A DNA stretch of 64,000 nucleotides from an uncultured Lachnospiraceae bacterium (GCA_934437985.1 CAKSBI010000004.1:1-64000); one strand, 5' to 3'; counted from the stretch's first letter, positions 8,646 to 18,812 are shown. The notes: a model not told the origin generated them from the letters alone. Translations and numbers: made by a program.

Positions 8646-9318
8646 TTATTCCACCTGCTTTAACAATACTGTGCTCCGGAACATAACCCCTTACACATGA
8701 TACCGGATATATATTACTGCCTCTGCCGATTACCGTACCCGGGTTAAGTACACTGTTACATCCTACCTCTACACAGTCGCCAAGCATAGCACCCATCTTT
8801 TTCAGGCCTGTCTCAATCCTGCCATTGTTAATTATTCCGTCAGTGTCACCCTCATACAGATCAGCTTTTATAGTTACAAGGGTCTTATCTGATTTGACAT
8901 TAGATGTAATCGAACCTGCACCCATATGTGCCTTATATCCAAGCACCGAATCACCAACATAGTTATAATGCGGTACCTGTACATTGTCAAACAGCAGTGA
9001 ATTCTTAAGCTCTGTAGAATTACCTACAACCGCATTCTTTCCAACAATTGCCTTACCCCTTATAAATGCACAATGCCTTACCTCGGCACCATCGCATATA
9101 ATAACAGGTCCCGTTATACTGGCTGTCGGAGCAACCTTTGCTGTCCTTGCAATCCAGATATTTTCGCCCCTTTTTTCATAATCAGCCTCCGGTAAGGTGC
9201 TGCCAAGCTTGAGGATATACTCTCCTATCAGCGGAAGCACCTCCCATGGATATGTGACTTTCTCAAATAATGGTGCTGCAATTGTCTTTGTCAGATCATA
9301 CATTTCCTTTATCTTCAT
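8629..9318 (-). CDS. Left-handed beta-helix (hexapeptide) protein, GlmU acyltransferase-like
   Basis: 229 residues dominated by hexapeptide repeats of the LbH fold: APTASITGPVIICDGAEVRH, AIVGKNAVVGNSTELKNSLL, GCNSVLNPGTVIGRG. It resembles the C-terminal acetyltransferase half of GlmU but has no N-terminal nucleotidyltransferase domain (no GxGTRM motif), so the common annotation UDP-GlcNAc pyrophosphorylase is misleading. Start at 9318 with GGAGAGG upstream. It overlaps the following membrane-protein gene, so the two probably act together. Acyl transfer to a sugar nucleotide is plausible but unproven. Confidence 0.8.
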   Translation of the reverse strand: MKIKEMYDLTKTIAAPLFEKVTYPWEVLPLIGEYILKLGSTLPEADYEKRGENIWIARTAKVAPTASITGPVIICDGAEVRHCAFIRGKAIVGKNAVVGNSTELKNSLLFDNVQVPHYNYVGDSVLGYKAHMGAGSITSNVKSDKTLVTIKADLYEGDTDGIINNGRIETGLKKMGAMLGDCVEVGCNSVLNPGTVIGRGSNIYPVSCVRGYVPEHSIVKAGGIIVRKN

Positions 9319-9397
9319 ATCAACCTCTCCTATTATTTTTTATGTTACAGGCTATAGTCTCTTTTTAATAATCACTAAAAATAATCTGTAATAAAAC

Positions 9398-11473
9398 CTA
9401 TCTGTAATACTTTGACAGATTATTCAACTGATTATTGATATATGGAATATACACATTTTTTTTAACAAAATCAACATTACGCCCAATAAAGCCCTTTAGT
9501 TTTCCCATGTATTCCTCTTCTGTAATCGTTCCCTCTGCAACCTGTGAAAGTCCAAGCTCCCAGCTTGCAGTCAGCTTCGGGTTGAGCATGCTTTTTATTG
9601 AGGCAGTTACTACCTCATACACCGCCTCGCCGATCAGGGTAGGCGTATATATCTGTGTCTTTTTGTTAAGCCTGATATATTCAATGTTTACCAATTTTTT
9701 TAATATCTCTGCCCTTGTGGCACTCGTACCGATTCCGCTTCCCTTGATCTGTGCCCTTAGCTCTTCGTCCTCTATAAGCTGTCCCGCATTTTCCATTGCA
9801 AGAATCATCTGACCTGAGTTATAACGCTTTGGTGGTGATGTTTCACCTTCTTTTATATTAAGTGCCTTTAAAACGAGTGGTGAGCCTTTCTTGAGCTTTC
9901 CAAACAATTCAATCAGCTCTTCATCTGACATTGTCTGCGCTATCTCTTCATCATCACTGTTATCTTCACCATTTTCTTCACTGTCATCTTCCGTTCCCTT
10001 ACCCTTTTTGTCCTTATCATCCTTCTTTGGCTTCCCTGTCACAAATGAATACTTTGACACAGGTAAAAAACCGGGTTCTACAAGTAATCTGACAGATGTG
10101 AAAAAATATTCAGCAGGCTCACCGCTGCATACGGTAAGTGCAGTCCTCTGATAAACTGCCGCCGGATAAAATATAGCTAAGAATCGTCTGACTATTACTT
10201 CATATACCTTCTGTCCAAGCTCGGACATTGAAGGCAGTGCGCCAAACCCCTGACCCGTCGGAATGATGGCATAATGGTCTGTAATCTGCTTGTCATTAAC
10301 GTATTTTGTCTTTTCTATCCCTTTGTAGGACTGTGCTTCAAGTATACCCTTTGCATACACGGACGCAACAGGATAATTCATCAGTCCCCTTATGTTCTTA
10401 TCAATCTCACCCGCAATTGCTGTTGACAGCACCCTTGCATCGGTTCTTGGATACGTAACAAGCTTCTTCTCATATAACTCCTGCGTTATCTGCAAAGTCT
10501 GGTCAGGGCTTATTTTAAATAGTTTAGAACATATGTTCTGTAGCTCTGCAAGATTGAACAGTAACGGTGGATTTTTCTTTTCTTTTTTTCTCTCAACCGA
10601 ATGTACAACTGCCGGTGCTTCGGGCGAAAGCCTTGCGCACATCTTTTCTGCCTCTTCCCTGTCCTTAAATCCATTTTCCTTATACAAAAATGGCGTCTGG
10701 TAATAGGCCGTACCCTCTACAGCTTTCCATTCACCTGCAAATACCGAGTCAGAATCATTTTCCGAGAAGCTTCCAATCACCCTGAAAAACGGGTCCTTTT
10801 TAAAGTTTCTTATTGCACGCTCACGCTCTACTATCATTCCAAGCACACATGTCATAACCCTGCCGACGGATATTGCTGTCCATTTCTTACTTTTTATATA
10901 ATTATTAATTACCTGGCCATAAGTTACTGACAATACCCTTGAAAAATTAATCCCCATAAGGTAATCCTCTTTTGCACGCAGATACGCTGCAGCAGACAGG
11001 TTATCATATTCAGAAAGCGGCTTTGCTTCACGTATTCCCCTTTTTATCTCATCCTCGGTCTGCGAATCAATCCATACCCTCCGCTTATCCTTGGTATCCG
11101 GTACCTTTGCCATACTGTCAACAAGGCGGTAAATGTATTCCCCCTCACGCCCCGAGTCGGTACACACATATATCGTACTGACATCTTCACGGTTAAGAAG
11201 CCCGGAGACTATCTTATACTGCTTTGACACCCCCCCAATTACCTCATACAAAAACTTATCAGGCAGAAATGGAAGTGTTTCTTTTGCCCATCTTTTCAAT
11301 GCCGGGTCATAGCTTTCAGGATAACTCATTGTAACCAGGTGTCCTACACACCATGTAATAACACTGTCCTCCGACTCAAGATAACCATCAAACTTTCTTG
11401 TATTACCACCAATTACCCTGGCAAATTCATTTGCCACACTTGGTTTCTCTGCAATATACAAACTTTTAGACAT
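9398..11473 (-). CDS. topB: DNA topoisomerase III (type IA)
   Basis: 691 residues. The N-terminal Toprim domain has MSKSLYIAEKPSVA with the catalytic Glu and TDSGREGEYIYRL with the metal-binding acids (about 105). The active-site Tyr is in KKLVTYPRTDARVL (about residue 341). An acidic, lysine-rich insert (KKDDKDKKGK, EENGEDNSDDEE) lies near 465-510. There are no C-terminal zinc fingers, as in TopB rather than TopA. It relaxes and decatenates single-stranded regions of DNA. Many ICEs carry TopB homologues, but nothing else nearby is conjugative, so this is probably the chromosomal copy. Start at 11473 with GAAGGGA upstream. Confidence 0.93.
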   Translation of the reverse strand: MSKSLYIAEKPSVANEFARVIGGNTRKFDGYLESEDSVITWCVGHLVTMSYPESYDPALKRWAKETLPFLPDKFLYEVIGGVSKQYKIVSGLLNREDVSTIYVCTDSGREGEYIYRLVDSMAKVPDTKDKRRVWIDSQTEDEIKRGIREAKPLSEYDNLSAAAYLRAKEDYLMGINFSRVLSVTYGQVINNYIKSKKWTAISVGRVMTCVLGMIVERERAIRNFKKDPFFRVIGSFSENDSDSVFAGEWKAVEGTAYYQTPFLYKENGFKDREEAEKMCARLSPEAPAVVHSVERKKEKKNPPLLFNLAELQNICSKLFKISPDQTLQITQELYEKKLVTYPRTDARVLSTAIAGEIDKNIRGLMNYPVASVYAKGILEAQSYKGIEKTKYVNDKQITDHYAIIPTGQGFGALPSMSELGQKVYEVIVRRFLAIFYPAAVYQRTALTVCSGEPAEYFFTSVRLLVEPGFLPVSKYSFVTGKPKKDDKDKKGKGTEDDSEENGEDNSDDEEIAQTMSDEELIELFGKLKKGSPLVLKALNIKEGETSPPKRYNSGQMILAMENAGQLIEDEELRAQIKGSGIGTSATRAEILKKLVNIEYIRLNKKTQIYTPTLIGEAVYEVVTASIKSMLNPKLTASWELGLSQVAEGTITEEEYMGKLKGFIGRNVDFVKKNVYIPYINNQLNNLSKYYR

Positions 11474-11504
11474 ATATTCTGTCCCTTCAAAACTAATATA
11501 TTAA

Positions 11505-11549
11505 TTACAACGCTGCCTGTCTCTTATAAAACTCTTTTTTAGCTGACAT
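11505..11549 (-). CDS. Possible 14-codon leader ORF before topB
   Basis: A minus-strand frame MSAKKEFYKRQAAL begins 7 nt after a strong GGGGAGGG ribosome binding site and ends 31 nt before the topB start. It lies between the glyA terminator and topB. The strong translation signal is the only support; it may be a small protein, a translational leader, or a decayed gene start. Confidence 0.3.
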   Translation of the reverse strand: MSAKKEFYKRQAAL

Positions 11550-11579
11550 ACTAATCCCTCCCCGATATTCTGTTTCAGT

Positions 11580-11627
11580 CAAAAAGGTTCATGATGGTAC
11601 TCATTACAGAATACCAACCATGAACCT
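11580..11627 (-). terminator. Intrinsic terminator after glyA
   Basis: Long stem AGGTTCATGGTTGGTA / TACCATCATGAACCT with one bulge, then TTTTT on the minus strand. It closes the purine cluster. Confidence 0.85.
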
Positions 11628-11664
11628 GATATGTCAATAAAATTATGCTTTTTTAATCCGGCAT

Positions 11665-12906
11665 CTATGCATACAATGGATACTTCTCCGTAAGTGTCCT
11701 GACAAGCTCCATTGCTTTTGCTTTGTTAGCATCCACATCTTCAAGAAGCATTGCAATGGCATCTGCAATAATGTCCATATCTGCTGTATTCATTCCACGG
11801 GTTGTAACAGCAGCAGTTCCGAGACGGATACCGCTTGTTATAAATGGAGACTGCGGGTCATTAGGAATCGTATTCTTGTTACATGTGATATTTGCCTCAT
11901 CAAGAAGATGCTCAGCTTCCTTTCCTGTAATATTCTTATTAACAAGATCTACAAGCATAAGATGATTATCGGTACCTCCGGATACTATATCAATTCCCCT
12001 GTTCATAAGTCCGTTAGCAAGAGCCTGCGCATTATCAATTATATTCTTACCATATTCTTTGAATGATGGCTCAAGTGCCTCCTTAAAACATACAGCCTTA
12101 GCAGCGATAACATGCATAAGTGGTCCACCCTGGATACCAGGGAATACTGCCTTATTAAGCTTAAGCTCCTTGGCAAATTCCTCTGAAGAAAGGATCATAC
12201 CACCTCTTGGTCCACGGAGTGTCTTATGGGTTGTTGTAGTTGTTACATGGGCATATGGAATCGGACTCTCATGGTAACCTGCCGCAACAAGTCCCGCAAT
12301 ATGTGCCATATCTACCATAAGGTATGCGCCCACCATATCAGCAATCTCCCTGAACTTCTTGAAATCAATCTTACGTGCATATGCACTTGCACCGGCAACA
12401 ATAAGCTTAGGCTTACACTCTTTTGCAATCCTCTCTACTTCGTCATAGTCAATATATCCCTCATCATTAACCCCATAAGGAACAATATTAAAATATGCAC
12501 CTGACATATTAACAGGGCTTCCATGTGTAAGATGTCCGCCATGGGCAAGATTCATTCCCATTACTGTATCACCCGGCTTAACAAGTGCAAAAAATACAGC
12601 CATATTAGCCTGTGCACCTGAATGAGGCTGAACGTTAGCATAAGTACAGCCAAATAACTTCTTGGCACGCTCAATTGCAAGTGTTTCAATAACGTCAACA
12701 TACTCACATCCACCATAATAACGTTTACCAGGATACCCCTCAGCATACTTATTGGTACATGGACTACCCATTGCCGCCATAACTGCCTTACTTACAAAGT
12801 TCTCCGAAGCAATCAGCTCAATGTGATCGTTCTGTCTGTCCTTTTCCTGCATTATCGCCTTGGCGATTTCAGGATCAAAGCTGTTAATTTCATCAAATGA
12901 ATACAT
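11665..12906 (-). CDS. glyA: Serine hydroxymethyltransferase
   Basis: 413 residues, the full length for the family. The PLP lysine is in [15 protein letters not shown] (about 228-242); the N-terminal block [11 protein letters not shown] and [15 protein letters not shown] are intact. It converts serine and THF to glycine and 5,10-methylene-THF in the cytoplasm. Start at 12906 with AGGAGG 6 nt upstream. It is the last gene of the purM-purN-purD-glyA cluster, where glycine (for PurD) and one-carbon units (for PurN) are both needed. Confidence 0.97.
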   Translation of the reverse strand: MYSFDEINSFDPEIAKAIMQEKDRQNDHIELIASENFVSKAVMAAMGSPCTNKYAEGYPGKRYYGGCEYVDVIETLAIERAKKLFGCTYANVQPHSGAQANMAVFFALVKPGDTVMGMNLAHGGHLTHGSPVNMSGAYFNIVPYGVNDEGYIDYDEVERIAKECKPKLIVAGASAYARKIDFKKFREIADMVGAYLMVDMAHIAGLVAAGYHESPIPYAHVTTTTTHKTLRGPRGGMILSSEEFAKELKLNKAVFPGIQGGPLMHVIAAKAVCFKEALEPSFKEYGKNIIDNAQALANGLMNRGIDIVSGGTDNHLMLVDLVNKNITGKEAEHLLDEANITCNKNTIPNDPQSPFITSGIRLGTAAVTTRGMNTADMDIIADAIAMLLEDVDANKAKAMELVRTLTEKYPLYA

Positions 12907-12946
12907 GATAAACCTCCTGATTATATATTATATTTTGTATTGTATA

Positions 12947-14221
12947 TTAATTAGCTTCATCAATTGCTTTTCCAATGTCATGCCTCATATACTTATTGGA
13001 AAAATCAATCCATTCCGTGGCCTTATAAGCATTAGCCCTTGCTTCCCTGAGGCTGCTTCCCGTAGCAGTTACACCAAGGACTCTTCCGCCATTGGTCACA
13101 ATTTTATCACCTTCAAAACGTGTTCCTGAATGGTATACGTAATAACCGTCTTTTCCATCAAATGTATCTAAGCCTGTAATAACCTTGCCCTTCTCATAGC
13201 TTTCCGGATATCCGTCAGATGCAAGTATTACACATACAGCCGCATTATCCTCAAATTCAAGATCAATATCCTCAAGCTTACCATCAATACACGCTTCCAT
13301 AACATCAATAATATCAGTCTTCATCCTTGGAAGAACTACCTGTGCCTCCGGATCCCCAAACCGTGCGTTATACTCAAGCACCCTTGGTCCGTCCGGTGTA
13401 AGTATCAGACCTACAAACAATATTCCAACGAATGGTCTGCCTTCTGCCTTCATTGCATCGATTGTAGGCTGGAACACCCTGTCCTCACAGAACCTTTTGA
13501 CATCATCGGTATAAAACGGACTTGGAGAAAATGTTCCCATTCCACCTGTATTAAGGCCTTCATCATTATCCTTTGCACGCTTATGATCCTGTGCACTTGT
13601 CATTGGCTTAATTGTCTTTCCGTCACAGTAGCATAAAACTGAAACTTCCCTTCCTGTAAGGAACTCTTCAATAACGATCCTGTCTCCTGCATTACCAAAC
13701 TGCTTATCCTGCATAAGCGTCTTAACACCATCCACAGCCTCCTCATACGAATTACATATAAGAACGCCCTTACCAAGCGCAAGACCATCTGCCTTAAGTA
13801 CTATAGGATATCTGCAATCCCTAAGATATTCCTTAGCTGCTTCCGGATCATCAAATGTCTCATATGCCGCTGTCGGAATATTGTACTTTTTCATAAGATC
13901 CTTAGAAAATGCTTTTGATCCTTCAATGATTGCTGCATTCTTAGCCGGACCGAATACCCTTAGGCCTTCCGCCTTAAATACATCAACAACACCAGCAACT
14001 AGCGGATCATCCATACCGATTATCGTAAGGTCGATTCCTTCTTTTTTAGCAAAATCAGCCAGCTTTTCAAGCTCCATCGCCTTAATATCAACACATTCAG
14101 CTATTCCTGCTATTCCGGCATTACCGGGTGCACAATATATCTTATCTACACGCGGACTTTTTGCAACACTCTGTGCTATTGCATGTTCTCTTCCACCACT
14201 TCCAACTATAAGTACTTTCAT
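12947..14221 (-). CDS. purD: Phosphoribosylamine-glycine ligase (GAR synthetase)
   Basis: 424 residues. ATP-grasp enzyme joining glycine to phosphoribosylamine, step 2 of de novo purine synthesis. MKVLIVGSGGREHAIA at the N-terminus, LKADGLALGKGVLIC (ATP-binding) and VLEYNARFGDPEAQVVLPR (metal-binding) are present. Start at 14221 because GGAGG lies 9 nt upstream; the longer in-frame ATG at 14251 has none. It lies 73 nt after purN. Confidence 0.96.
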   Translation of the reverse strand: MKVLIVGSGGREHAIAQSVAKSPRVDKIYCAPGNAGIAGIAECVDIKAMELEKLADFAKKEGIDLTIIGMDDPLVAGVVDVFKAEGLRVFGPAKNAAIIEGSKAFSKDLMKKYNIPTAAYETFDDPEAAKEYLRDCRYPIVLKADGLALGKGVLICNSYEEAVDGVKTLMQDKQFGNAGDRIVIEEFLTGREVSVLCYCDGKTIKPMTSAQDHKRAKDNDEGLNTGGMGTFSPSPFYTDDVKRFCEDRVFQPTIDAMKAEGRPFVGILFVGLILTPDGPRVLEYNARFGDPEAQVVLPRMKTDIIDVMEACIDGKLEDIDLEFEDNAAVCVILASDGYPESYEKGKVITGLDTFDGKDGYYVYHSGTRFEGDKIVTNGGRVLGVTATGSSLREARANAYKATEWIDFSNKYMRHDIGKAIDEAN

Positions 14222-14294
14222 CTGAGCAATCCTCCATACTATGAACAACACACCCTCAAATTACATATTCGGTGTATATATTATAACTACCAGT

Positions 14295-14921
14295 CTACTT
14301 CACACATTTCACAACATTATCAACAATCTTAATCCTGCCGTTGGCGATCATATCAACCGCCTTTGGAAGTATTTTCCATTCAGCCTGTTCCATTACTTTT
14401 TTCTGAAGGGTTTCCGGTGTATCATCATCGGATACTTCCACAGCCTTCTGCAATATAATAGGACCGGTATCTGTTCCCTCGTCAACAAAATGAACTGTTG
14501 CACCGGTAACCTTATTACCACGTGCCAGCACACTTTCATGCACATGAAGACCATAATAACCCGGTCCACAGTGTGATGGTATAAGTGACGGATGAATATT
14601 GATAATTCTTCCGGCATATTTTTCAATCACCTTTTCAGGAACTATCACAAGATAACCTGCAAGCACAACAAGGTCAGCCTTATATGATTCCAACGCCTTT
14701 GATAATGCCGCTGCGAACTCATCCCTGCTATCATAATCCTTCGGTGATATACATACTCCAGGAATGTTATGTTCCGCCGCACGCGTCAGCGCATACGCAT
14801 CCTTTTTATTACTAATTACCGCCGCAATTTCCGCTCCGGTAACTTCGCCGCCCTCAATGCTGTCAATAAGCGCCTGAAGATTAGTTCCACCACCGGATAC
14901 GAGTACAACAACATTAATCAT
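14295..14921 (-). CDS. purN: Phosphoribosylglycinamide formyltransferase
   Basis: 208 residues, folate-dependent GAR transformylase, step 3 of purine synthesis. VLVSGGGTNLQALID at the N-terminus binds the phosphate. The catalytic Asn and His are in RIINIHPSLIPSHCGPGYY and the Asp in VDEGTDTGPII. It sits 37 nt downstream of purM and before purD. Start at 14921 with GGGAGGT upstream. Confidence 0.96.
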   Translation of the reverse strand: MINVVVLVSGGGTNLQALIDSIEGGEVTGAEIAAVISNKKDAYALTRAAEHNIPGVCISPKDYDSRDEFAAALSKALESYKADLVVLAGYLVIVPEKVIEKYAGRIINIHPSLIPSHCGPGYYGLHVHESVLARGNKVTGATVHFVDEGTDTGPIILQKAVEVSDDDTPETLQKKVMEQAEWKILPKAVDMIANGRIKIVDNVVKCVK

Positions 14922-14958
14922 TGGTAACCTCCCAATTATATGTGATTACATTTAATAA

Positions 14959-15984
14959 CTACATAAGAGTTATTCCCTTGTCTCCATCAGCAATGTCACC
15001 TACAATATAAGCTGTCTCACCAGCAGCAGTTATTGCCTTAACTGCCGCATCAGCCTGTGACTCATCAACTGCGATCATCATACCAATACCCATATTGTAT
15101 GTATTAAACATCATCTGCTTATCAATGCCGCCTTCTGCTGCAAGCATATCAAATATCGGAGGTATTACCCAGCTTCCCTCCTTAATATGTGCATTAGTGC
15201 CATCCTTCAGCATACGTGGAATGTTCTCATAGAATCCACCACCTGTAATATGGCTGCACGCCTTTACCTTAACGCCTGCATCCTTAAGCCCTGCAAGCGC
15301 CTTAACATATATCTTAGTAGGGGTAAGAAGTGCTTCTCCAAGTGTCATTCCAAGACAGTCATAGCTCTTTGACAATTCTGCCTCTTCTATCTTAAATACC
15401 TTTCTTACAAGTGAATATCCGTTACTGTGAATACCGGATGAACCGATTCCAATAAGGATATCCCCGGAAGCAAGTCCGCTTCCTGTAATCATCTCGGCTT
15501 TATCAACTATACCTACAGCAAAACCTGCAAGATCATATTCATCTTCCGGATAGAACCCGGGCATCTCAGCTGTCTCTCCACCGATAAGCGCTGCGCCTGC
15601 CTGCCTGCAGCCTTCAGCCACTCCGCTTACAATTCCTGCAATCTTCTCAGGAAAATTCTTACCACATGCAATATAATCAAGAAAGAACAATGGTTCTCCA
15701 CCTGCACATGCAATATCATTAACACACATGGCAACACAGTCAATTCCGATGGTATCATGCTTGTCCATCTCAAATGCAATCTTAAGCTTAGTTCCAACCC
15801 CATCAGTTCCTGATACAAGAGCCGGCTCCTTCATTCCCATGAACTTCTGTAATGAAAATGCACCTGAAAAGCCTCCAAGACCTGTAAGTACTTCAGGACG
15901 CATTGTTGATTCAACATGCTTTTTCATAAGTTCAACGGCTTTGTAACCGGCCTCAATATCTACACCTGCATTCTTATAATCCAT
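14959..15984 (-). CDS. purM: Phosphoribosylformylglycinamidine cyclo-ligase (AIR synthetase)
   Basis: 341 residues. Makes AIR from FGAM with ATP. Family blocks are present: [10 protein letters not shown] near the N-terminus, [14 protein letters not shown] (ATP site), [11 protein letters not shown] and [15 protein letters not shown]. First gene of the purM-purN-purD-glyA unit. Start at 15984 with GGAGG 7 nt upstream. The apparent transcript leader is about 25 nt, too short for a purine riboswitch, so control by a repressor or from elsewhere is likely. Confidence 0.96.
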   Translation of the reverse strand: MDYKNAGVDIEAGYKAVELMKKHVESTMRPEVLTGLGGFSGAFSLQKFMGMKEPALVSGTDGVGTKLKIAFEMDKHDTIGIDCVAMCVNDIACAGGEPLFFLDYIACGKNFPEKIAGIVSGVAEGCRQAGAALIGGETAEMPGFYPEDEYDLAGFAVGIVDKAEMITGSGLASGDILIGIGSSGIHSNGYSLVRKVFKIEEAELSKSYDCLGMTLGEALLTPTKIYVKALAGLKDAGVKVKACSHITGGGFYENIPRMLKDGTNAHIKEGSWVIPPIFDMLAAEGGIDKQMMFNTYNMGIGMMIAVDESQADAAVKAITAAGETAYIVGDIADGDKGITLM

Positions 15985-16016
15985 AGTTCTGCCTCCGTAA
16001 TAATCATAATGGTGTG

Positions 16017-16022
16017 ATTATA
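16017..16022 (-). promoter_or_regulatory. Extended -10 box of the pur cluster
   Basis: Minus strand TGATATAAT, an extended -10, lies 33 nt before the purM ATG. No convincing -35 hexamer was seen 16-18 nt upstream; the sequence there is A-rich. Confidence 0.45.
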
Positions 16023-16097
16023 TCATATTTTTTTTATGTTGTATATATTTCATAACACAAAAAAATGTTTTCGCCCTACAATTTGAACTCTGTTATA

Positions 16098-16141
16098 AAA
16101 AAATAACCCCTGCCAGGTATATTCAGCTGCCCTGGCAGGGG
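16098..16141 (-). terminator. Intrinsic terminator of the CBM9-type exported protein gene
   Basis: CCCCTGCCAGG (16107-16117) pairs with CCTGGCAGGGG (16131-16141); on the minus strand it is followed by TTATTTTTTT. Confidence 0.9.
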
Positions 16142-16191
16142 TCTTATTACAATACGTTGTTACATTTTTTTGATGTCATACGCTAAAATCA

Positions 16192-18081
16192 TTATTCTGC
16201 GGTATTGTCTTCATTCTTAACTTCTTCATATACAACAAATGTAACCTTCTTAAGTACAAGATTACCGATTGTTGAATTATAGCTTGGGGCCTTGATCATG
16301 ATAGCATCACATGTTCCTTCACTCTCATAACCATCATTTGCCGGTTTATCAGGACCATCTGCCTTGAATGAACCCTCATACTTGAATGTTCCGTCCTCAG
16401 ACTTAATCTCACCATAAGTAACAAGTACCTGGTTTGATGTGGTTACAGGGCTGTCACCCTTAAGCTTCTGCTTCTCTGTATCAACAAGCCATGTTCTGAA
16501 TACTGTATCACCATCAGCAACCTCAACAGGGTCTGCCCCCTCTTCAGCAGCCGGAAGAGTATATGTTCCCTCAATCTTAACAGATGCTTTTTCTCCCTTG
16601 AATACTTTAGTTCCACCTGGGAAGTAAATAACTATATTGTTAGCAGTCTCACAGTATACAAGGCCATTCTCAACATCATATCTTGCCTTTGTATTCATAA
16701 CTCCGTCTTCTGCTATTCTCTTACCAACAGGCTCAGCTATCACCTTGCCATCTTTATCCTGATATGTGATCACTGTATTTCCATCATCATCTGTAGTAAC
16801 TATCTGCGTTGACAATACAGTTTCTCCGTCCTCATCAAAGTACTGGATGTTACCATTCTCATCTTTCTTAGAGAACTGGTCAGGAAGCTGCATATCTGTA
16901 CTGTTAGGATTAGAAAAATCAAGCTCTATCTCCCTTGCCTGTCTTCTTATTGCATACTGGCACTCACCAAATACAAGTGTCGACTCACTTGGATACTTAT
17001 CACCTTTGGCAGGGTTTGCAAACAGATTCCATGTTCCGTTAATTCCATCAGCGGAAGCATCATTTATCTGAATCTCAATACCGATATACTTCTCTTCAAC
17101 AGGTGCCGCATGAAGTGGAATAGCATACTCTACGATATATCCCTTATCAGTCTTGCATACTGCTGTGGTAATATCTTCACCATCCCACTGGTTCTTACCC
17201 TCTACCAATGAGCCTGGGTTCTTAGCTTCCGTATCAATCATTGTGCGGTACTGGAATTCATTTTTCTTCTTCTCAGCTCCCCACTCTTCTTTGTTATTAT
17301 ACTCATCAACAAAAAGGTCTACAGAATCTTTCTTTGCATTAATATCAGAATCCTCAGCTTCTACAAGTACATAAAGTTTCTTTTCTGTCCACATGATCTT
17401 TGCAGATGCATTAGAAGTCTTAGCTGTCTTGCCTTCTTCTGCCTTCCAGTTGCTGATCGGAAGACTCATAACGAATCCCCATGCATTGTCAATTGTTCCA
17501 TCAACCACTATGTCAGTTGTTGTCTTATATATCTGCGCATCAGCAGATGGGGTTGGCTTTGCAGTTGGTTTTGGTGTAGGTGTCGGAGTTGGCTCACCTG
17601 TTGGTCCGGGTGTATGCTGTGTCTGTGATGTTGCCGCAGGTGTCGCTGTAGCCTGTAATGCAGGTGTATTAGTAATTACAGGTGTGCCTGTAGCTGCTGT
17701 ATTAGTAACTGCAGGTGTATTGACAGCACCCTTTTTCTTTACGGTAACTGTACATTTAAGCTTACCCTTTTTCTTTCCTGCCGTGTATGCTGCAGTAATT
17801 ACAGCCTTACCCTTTTTTACACCTTTTACAGTTGCAGCAGCATTACCTTTAGTTGTCTTTTTTGCAATCTTTGCAACCTTCTTATTAGATGTCTTCCATG
17901 TAATCTTTGCATTCTTCTTTGCATTCTTAACCTTGAGCTTCAAAGTACTGCCAACAGTAACCTCTGCTTTCTTTTTGTTAAGTGCTATTTTCTTAGCTGC
18001 ATCAGCACCATTAGATGGCACCATTGTAATTACCATTGCCGCAGCAAGTGTAACTGCAATTCCTTTTCTCAGTATTTTCAT
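16192..18081 (-). CDS. Exported protein with Ig-like and CBM9-type domains
   Basis: 629 residues. Start at 18081 (MKILRKGIAVTLAAAMV) with GGGAGGAG upstream; the 28 preceding open codons lack a ribosome site. Signal peptide to about 27, a Lys-rich bacterial Ig-like (Big2) domain at about 30-120 (KITWKTSNKKVAKIAKK), a Thr/Pro linker, then a CBM9-like domain at about 180-370 (VVDGTIDNAWG, KLYVLVEAEDSDINAKKDSV). The remaining 250 residues form a beta-rich region. CBM9 binds xylan or cellulose ends in xylanases, but no catalytic domain is present here, so a binding or scaffold role on the cell surface is most likely. It has its own promoter and terminator. Confidence 0.8.
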   Translation of the reverse strand: MKILRKGIAVTLAAAMVITMVPSNGADAAKKIALNKKKAEVTVGSTLKLKVKNAKKNAKITWKTSNKKVAKIAKKTTKGNAAATVKGVKKGKAVITAAYTAGKKKGKLKCTVTVKKKGAVNTPAVTNTAATGTPVITNTPALQATATPAATSQTQHTPGPTGEPTPTPTPKPTAKPTPSADAQIYKTTTDIVVDGTIDNAWGFVMSLPISNWKAEEGKTAKTSNASAKIMWTEKKLYVLVEAEDSDINAKKDSVDLFVDEYNNKEEWGAEKKKNEFQYRTMIDTEAKNPGSLVEGKNQWDGEDITTAVCKTDKGYIVEYAIPLHAAPVEEKYIGIEIQINDASADGINGTWNLFANPAKGDKYPSESTLVFGECQYAIRRQAREIELDFSNPNSTDMQLPDQFSKKDENGNIQYFDEDGETVLSTQIVTTDDDGNTVITYQDKDGKVIAEPVGKRIAEDGVMNTKARYDVENGLVYCETANNIVIYFPGGTKVFKGEKASVKIEGTYTLPAAEEGADPVEVADGDTVFRTWLVDTEKQKLKGDSPVTTSNQVLVTYGEIKSEDGTFKYEGSFKADGPDKPANDGYESEGTCDAIMIKAPSYNSTIGNLVLKKVTFVVYEEVKNEDNTAE

Positions 18082-18123
18082 ACTATTCTCCTCCCAACAT
18101 AATAAATATATATACATATTTTT

Positions 18124-18152
18124 ATTGTAAACCTTTTTGTGCATATTATCAA
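18124..18152 (-). promoter_or_regulatory. Promoter of the CBM9-type protein gene
   Basis: Minus strand TTGATA (18152-18147), 17 nt, TACAAT (18129-18124). Confidence 0.65.
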
Positions 18153-18197
18153 TGACATATAGCACTGAAAAATATGATATATAATCATATGTTCTTA

Positions 18198-18812
18198 CTA
18201 TATCCCCAGCGCATCCTTTGCCAGTGCATCTGCCATATCATTATACTTATCGTTAGAATGTCCCTGAACCTTGACAAACGTTATGTCAATATCCTCCGAT
18301 ATTTTTTCATAAAAATCCCTGTACGCAATTGTTCCGGGCTTGTTAGCCCTCCATTCACCCGTACACCATTTAGCAATTCCTTCATAATCATGGTATATTG
18401 CAATGCTTTTTATATTATTATCTGCCGCATACTGCATTGCTGCCCGGGCACCCTCTATCTCTCCCGCAACATTCCTCATAAGTGCCATTTCAGGATCATC
18501 CATTTTATGGTTAGACGTATACTCTTTTCCATCCCTTAATATAACCATCCCATATGAATACTCCCCTGTAGCAGCATTATAGCTTCCATCAACATAAGCT
18601 GTCAGTTCTGCAGCCACACTGACCCTGCCATCACCTGTGGCAGTCCCATCCGTACCGGAAGAGATACCCATATAAGCCAATGCTTCCTGTTCCGTCTTAA
18701 AGCTCTTATAACTTGCACCCGAATAACCATCCACCTGCTTTTTACATTCGTCCCAGCTTCTGTATATTCCGGGCGTAAGTCCTTTTTTGACAGCATAATA
18801 CTTTGCAGACAT
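18198..18812 (-). CDS. rnhA: Ribonuclease H with N-terminal viroplasmin domain
   Basis: 204 residues. Residues 1-50 are a Caulimovirus-viroplasmin-type hybrid-binding domain (YYAVKKGLTPGIYRSWDECK). The RNase HI domain follows, with the catalytic acids in AYVDGSYN, the Glu in EIEGARAAM, the Asp in IYHDYEGIAKW and the last Asp in NDMADALAKDAL. It cleaves RNA in RNA-DNA hybrids. Start at 18812 with GAGGGG 10 nt upstream. The domain order is that of eukaryote-like RNase H1 proteins found in many Firmicutes. Confidence 0.92.
   Translation of the reverse strand: MSAKYYAVKKGLTPGIYRSWDECKKQVDGYSGASYKSFKTEQEALAYMGISSGTDGTATGDGRVSVAAELTAYVDGSYNAATGEYSYGMVILRDGKEYTSNHKMDDPEMALMRNVAGEIEGARAAMQYAADNNIKSIAIYHDYEGIAKWCTGEWRANKPGTIAYRDFYEKISEDIDITFVKVQGHSNDKYNDMADALAKDALGI

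Noticed and set aside
15985..16060. Purine riboswitch upstream of purM
   Set aside because: The -10 box leaves a leader of only about 25 nt and no purine-aptamer features are visible.
17393..18130. A 245-codon plus-strand open frame
   Set aside because: Antisense shadow of the CBM9-type exported protein; Val/Ala/Phe-rich with no ribosome site or family features. It results from Lys/Thr codons read backwards.
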